7,999 nt of DNA from contig CALUDF010000134.1 of NCBI GenBank assembly GCA_943914745.1, positions 1 through 7,999 on the forward strand, read 5' to 3'. The stretch is from an uncultured Bacteriovorax sp. GTDB taxonomy: Bacteria; Bdellovibrionota; Bacteriovoracia; Bacteriovoracales; Bacteriovoracaceae. The notes beneath the pieces are model-generated. The model saw only the letters and a program-made list of their open reading frames with translations. It was not told where the DNA came from and searched no databases. Positions 6,385-7,999 of this stretch are shown piece by piece; within the stretch, counting starts at the first letter, position 1; every line of letters starts with the position of its first letter. The position numbers and the translations under genes were made by a program.

Positions 6385-7539
6385 ATGTCCAATCAAGCTC
6401 TTAAAACGACAGCACTTGAAGACTTTCTTTTTAGCGAAGAAGAAATCACAAAAAATATTGAAACCCGCGAACACATTTTTGAAATAAAAGGAAAGTCCGA
6501 GACCAGCTTTGGCTTTATTTCTCTCTATGACTTAAAGAGCTTCATGCTTGATCACGGCGATGAAATGGAATCCTATCAAGTCAGAAACCTTGACGCAAAA
6601 GAGTGGACACCTCTTTTTGAACACGCTTATTTCCAAAGAAGAAAACCACAGCTCGTTTCTGCTGCCACTTTAAACACTGATGATGAACAACAATACTTTA
6701 TTCTAAAAAATGGGCAAAAGACGGGCCCTTTTGAAAAATACGAACTCACGACTATGCTTGGAAATAAAGACATTCTTTTAACTGACATGGTCTCAACAAA
6801 CCACGGCCACACGTGGATGAAGCTCTATCAAGTCGATGGCTTTGATCGCCGCGCGCTTAAAGAATCAGATCAACTCCCAGGACTGCCTTCTCAAGTCTTG
6901 GCAAGACAACAAGAGACGGTAGTGGCGATCTCTCCTGAGACAGAGGCCATTTCAGGTCTTGCCTACTTAAGTAACCTCAGGCGTGGAAAGTCTTTTGAGA
7001 GAGAAAAAGTCGACACATCTTATTCTCCTGAAGCCCCTTCCAGAGCAAAAAGCAGCACTGTCTATAAATGGCTTCTAGTTTTCTCAATTGTGGGAATTGG
7101 GTATTTTCTTTTTAGTCTTAAAAACCAACTAACCTCTCCTTTTTCAGACGAGACAAAATCTGTTGGTGAGCAAGCCGAGATGCTTGAGCCAGTGGACATG
7201 AATCAACCAAACAACACCTCTAAGAGGCAAGTGGGCGAAAGACGCCAACACAATCAAGTCAATGACCAAGGGCGCTCTGGTGGAAAATTCGAAAGCCGAA
7301 ACATGGACCCGATTAATCCAACACAAAGAAAATCTTTTATGGAGTCGGCAAAGTACCAAGAGATCAACAACAACCGTCCAGCTGATGAAGACCCGAATTA
7401 TTTCTATGACAACACGAGTGCGATGGAGCTCGACCCAGTCAGGGCACAAGTTTCAAAAGAAAATTACGACATGCCTGGAGAACCTGAAGGCCCAATACCT
7501 TCCAGCGACAACCTCTTCGACTCCGAAGTTAGTAACTAG
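6385..7539 (+). CDS. Tandem GYF_2-domain, single-pass inner-membrane protein with disordered tail
   Basis: A 384-residue protein. Residues 102-150 fit a GYF_2 (DUF4339) domain: YFILKNGQKTGPFEKYELTTML, then TDMVSTNHGHTWMKLY, following the family plan of 'Y...NGQ..GP....EL..ML' and a closing W. Residues 30-86 look like a more divergent copy (GFISLYDLKSFM ... WTPLFEHAYF). Residues 227-246 form one transmembrane helix (YKWLLVFSIVGIGYFLFSL) with basic residues before it, implying a cytoplasmic N-terminus. Residues 250-384 are polar, Asn/Gln/Pro/Glu-rich and probably disordered on the periplasmic side. GYF_2 domains are thought to bind partner proteins; the partner here is unknown and there is no enzyme motif. 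The TAG stop lies inside the left arm of the downstream repeat. Start supported by AGGG 8 bases upstream. Confidence 0.8.
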   Translation: MSNQALKTTALEDFLFSEEEITKNIETREHIFEIKGKSETSFGFISLYDLKSFMLDHGDEMESYQVRNLDAKEWTPLFEHAYFQRRKPQLVSAATLNTDDEQQYFILKNGQKTGPFEKYELTTMLGNKDILLTDMVSTNHGHTWMKLYQVDGFDRRALKESDQLPGLPSQVLARQQETVVAISPETEAISGLAYLSNLRRGKSFEREKVDTSYSPEAPSRAKSSTVYKWLLVFSIVGIGYFLFSLKNQLTSPFSDETKSVGEQAEMLEPVDMNQPNNTSKRQVGERRQHNQVNDQGRSGGKFESRNMDPINPTQRKSFMESAKYQEINNNRPADEDPNYFYDNTSAMELDPVRAQVSKENYDMPGEPEGPIPSSDNLFDSEVSN

Positions 7540-7795
7540 GGCTAAGAAACAGTCCAGTGGACTGTTTCTACTTCGCTTGAAAAACTAAATACACTAGACT
7601 CCGCTTTTAAGAGTTAGCCCTAGCCGGCCAGAAAACAGTCCAGTGGACTGTTTCTACTTCGCTTGAAAAACTAAATACACTAGACTCCGCTTTTAAGAGT
7701 TAGCCCTAGCCGGCCAGAAAACAGTCCAGTGGACTGTTTCTACTTCGCTTGAAAAACTAAATACACTAGACCCCGCTTTTAAGAGTTGGCCCTAG
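7536..7795 (+). repeat. Three tandem copies of an 86-bp structured unit
   Basis: Direct repeat with an exact 86-base period; the CAGTCC landmark is at 7550, 7636 and 7722. From the landmark to CCCTAG copies 1 and 2 are identical, while copy 3 has two substitutions (CTAGACC for CTAGACT, and TTGGCCC for TTAGCCC). Each copy has a central hairpin AACAGTCC-AGT-GGACTGTT, extended to 10 bp in copy 1 (7546-7568). Copy 1 is also enclosed by a perfect 10-bp inverted repeat, CTAGGGCTAA (7536-7545) and TTAGCCCTAG (7614-7623). The period is not a multiple of three, so it is not a coding repeat. It sits between convergent genes. It could be a transcription terminator cluster, a REP/MITE-like element or a structured RNA; the hairpins lack long T runs. 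Confidence 0.93.
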
Positions 7796-7853
7796 CTCCC
7801 TGCTTCGCACTTCTCCCACCACTTCTTTATAAAATCTCCCCCAGTTACTATTA
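7796..7853. other. Short spacer between repeat array and convergent gene
   Basis: Fifty-eight pyrimidine-rich bases (plus strand) with no open frame, hairpin or promoter that I can support. No separate terminator for the minus-strand gene entering from the right is visible here, so the hairpins of the repeat array may fill that role. Confidence 0.4.
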
Positions 7854-7999
7854 TCAATAAACCAACACCGACTTCTCTTTAGTCGCACTAGACTTAATAA
7901 ATTTCCCAGTCACTTCAGTCAATGGCATTAAAATCTTAACCCCATCTCTGTCCCCTACAGTTTTATAATTCTTAATTTCACTAGCAGAAGGAACTGCCC
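7854..7999 (-). CDS. Unidentified gene, C-terminal 47 codons, runs off right edge
   Basis: On the minus strand one frame is open from the edge (first complete codon at 7997) to a TGA at 7854-7856. It encodes 47 residues that begin AVPSASEIKNYKTVGDRDG and end KEKSVLVY. The other two minus frames close within the first 45 bases. The composition is ordinary for a soluble protein end, with no membrane segment or recognisable motif, so no function is proposed. It would be convergent with the GYF_2 gene, with the repeat array between the two. The call rests only on the open frame and plausible residue use. Confidence 0.55.
   Translation of the reverse strand, partial: AVPSASEIKNYKTVGDRDGVKILMPLTEVTGKFIKSSATKEKSVLVY

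Noticed and set aside
7262..7588. Plus-strand open frame running into repeat copy 1
   Set aside because: It is the +1 shadow of the GYF_2 gene's 3' end; the protein is not plausible and has no start signal.
7536..7795. CRISPR array or integron attC cluster
   Set aside because: The three copies are directly adjacent with no unique spacers, so not CRISPR. For attC sites the arms do not fit the RYYYAAC/GTTRRRY cores (TTAGCCC breaks the pattern) and there are no cassette ORFs between copies.

Overview
The window looks like a chromosomal segment of a Gram-negative bacterium with moderate to low GC. The evidence is two signal-peptide outer-membrane beta-barrel proteins, a Kdo-transferase (WaaA)-like lipopolysaccharide enzyme, and a probable FliA-type flagellar promoter. 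Together with the prepilin-like protein and the GYF_2-domain membrane protein, this repertoire resembles the Bdellovibrionota (Bdellovibrio/Bacteriovorax relatives). That placement is inference from protein style; no marker gene is present.

Layout, left to right. (1) 1-496, minus strand: N-terminal third of a thiolase running off the left edge. (2) 669-1775, minus: an outer-membrane beta-barrel protein with a charged helical segment and a Pro/Ala linker, ended by a strong intrinsic terminator (608-638). (3) 1931-4883, minus: a tightly packed three-gene set read WaaA-like glycosyltransferase, then a divergent flavoprotein/Rossmann-like protein, then a small prepilin-like protein, with a 2-base gap and a 4-base GTGA overlap at the junctions. 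(4) 4884-5102: a divergent intergenic region with a good sigma70 promoter facing right. (5) 5103-6242, plus: a second outer-membrane barrel with an Ala/Lys/Glu-rich helix, ended by an intrinsic terminator (6254-6282). (6) 6385-7539, plus: a tandem GYF_2-like, single-pass membrane protein preceded by an 11-of-12 match to the FliA (sigma28) consensus with exact 15-base spacing. (7) 7536-7795: three direct copies of an 86-bp unit. The first can fold as a three-way junction, and its left arm contains the stop codon of the GYF_2 gene. (8) 7854-7999, minus: the C-terminal 47 codons of an unidentified gene entering from the right edge, so the repeat array lies between convergent genes.

The genes between 669 and 7539 mostly have envelope themes: two barrels, LPS core synthesis, a pilin-like membrane protein and an inner-membrane protein with a disordered external tail. 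The thiolase is a separate metabolic unit (fatty-acid oxidation or acyl-CoA metabolism). The most unusual signals are the 86-bp structured repeat array, the FliA-like promoter in front of a non-flagellar-looking GYF_2 protein, and the pairing of an LPS enzyme with a degenerate flavoprotein and a prepilin in one apparent operon.
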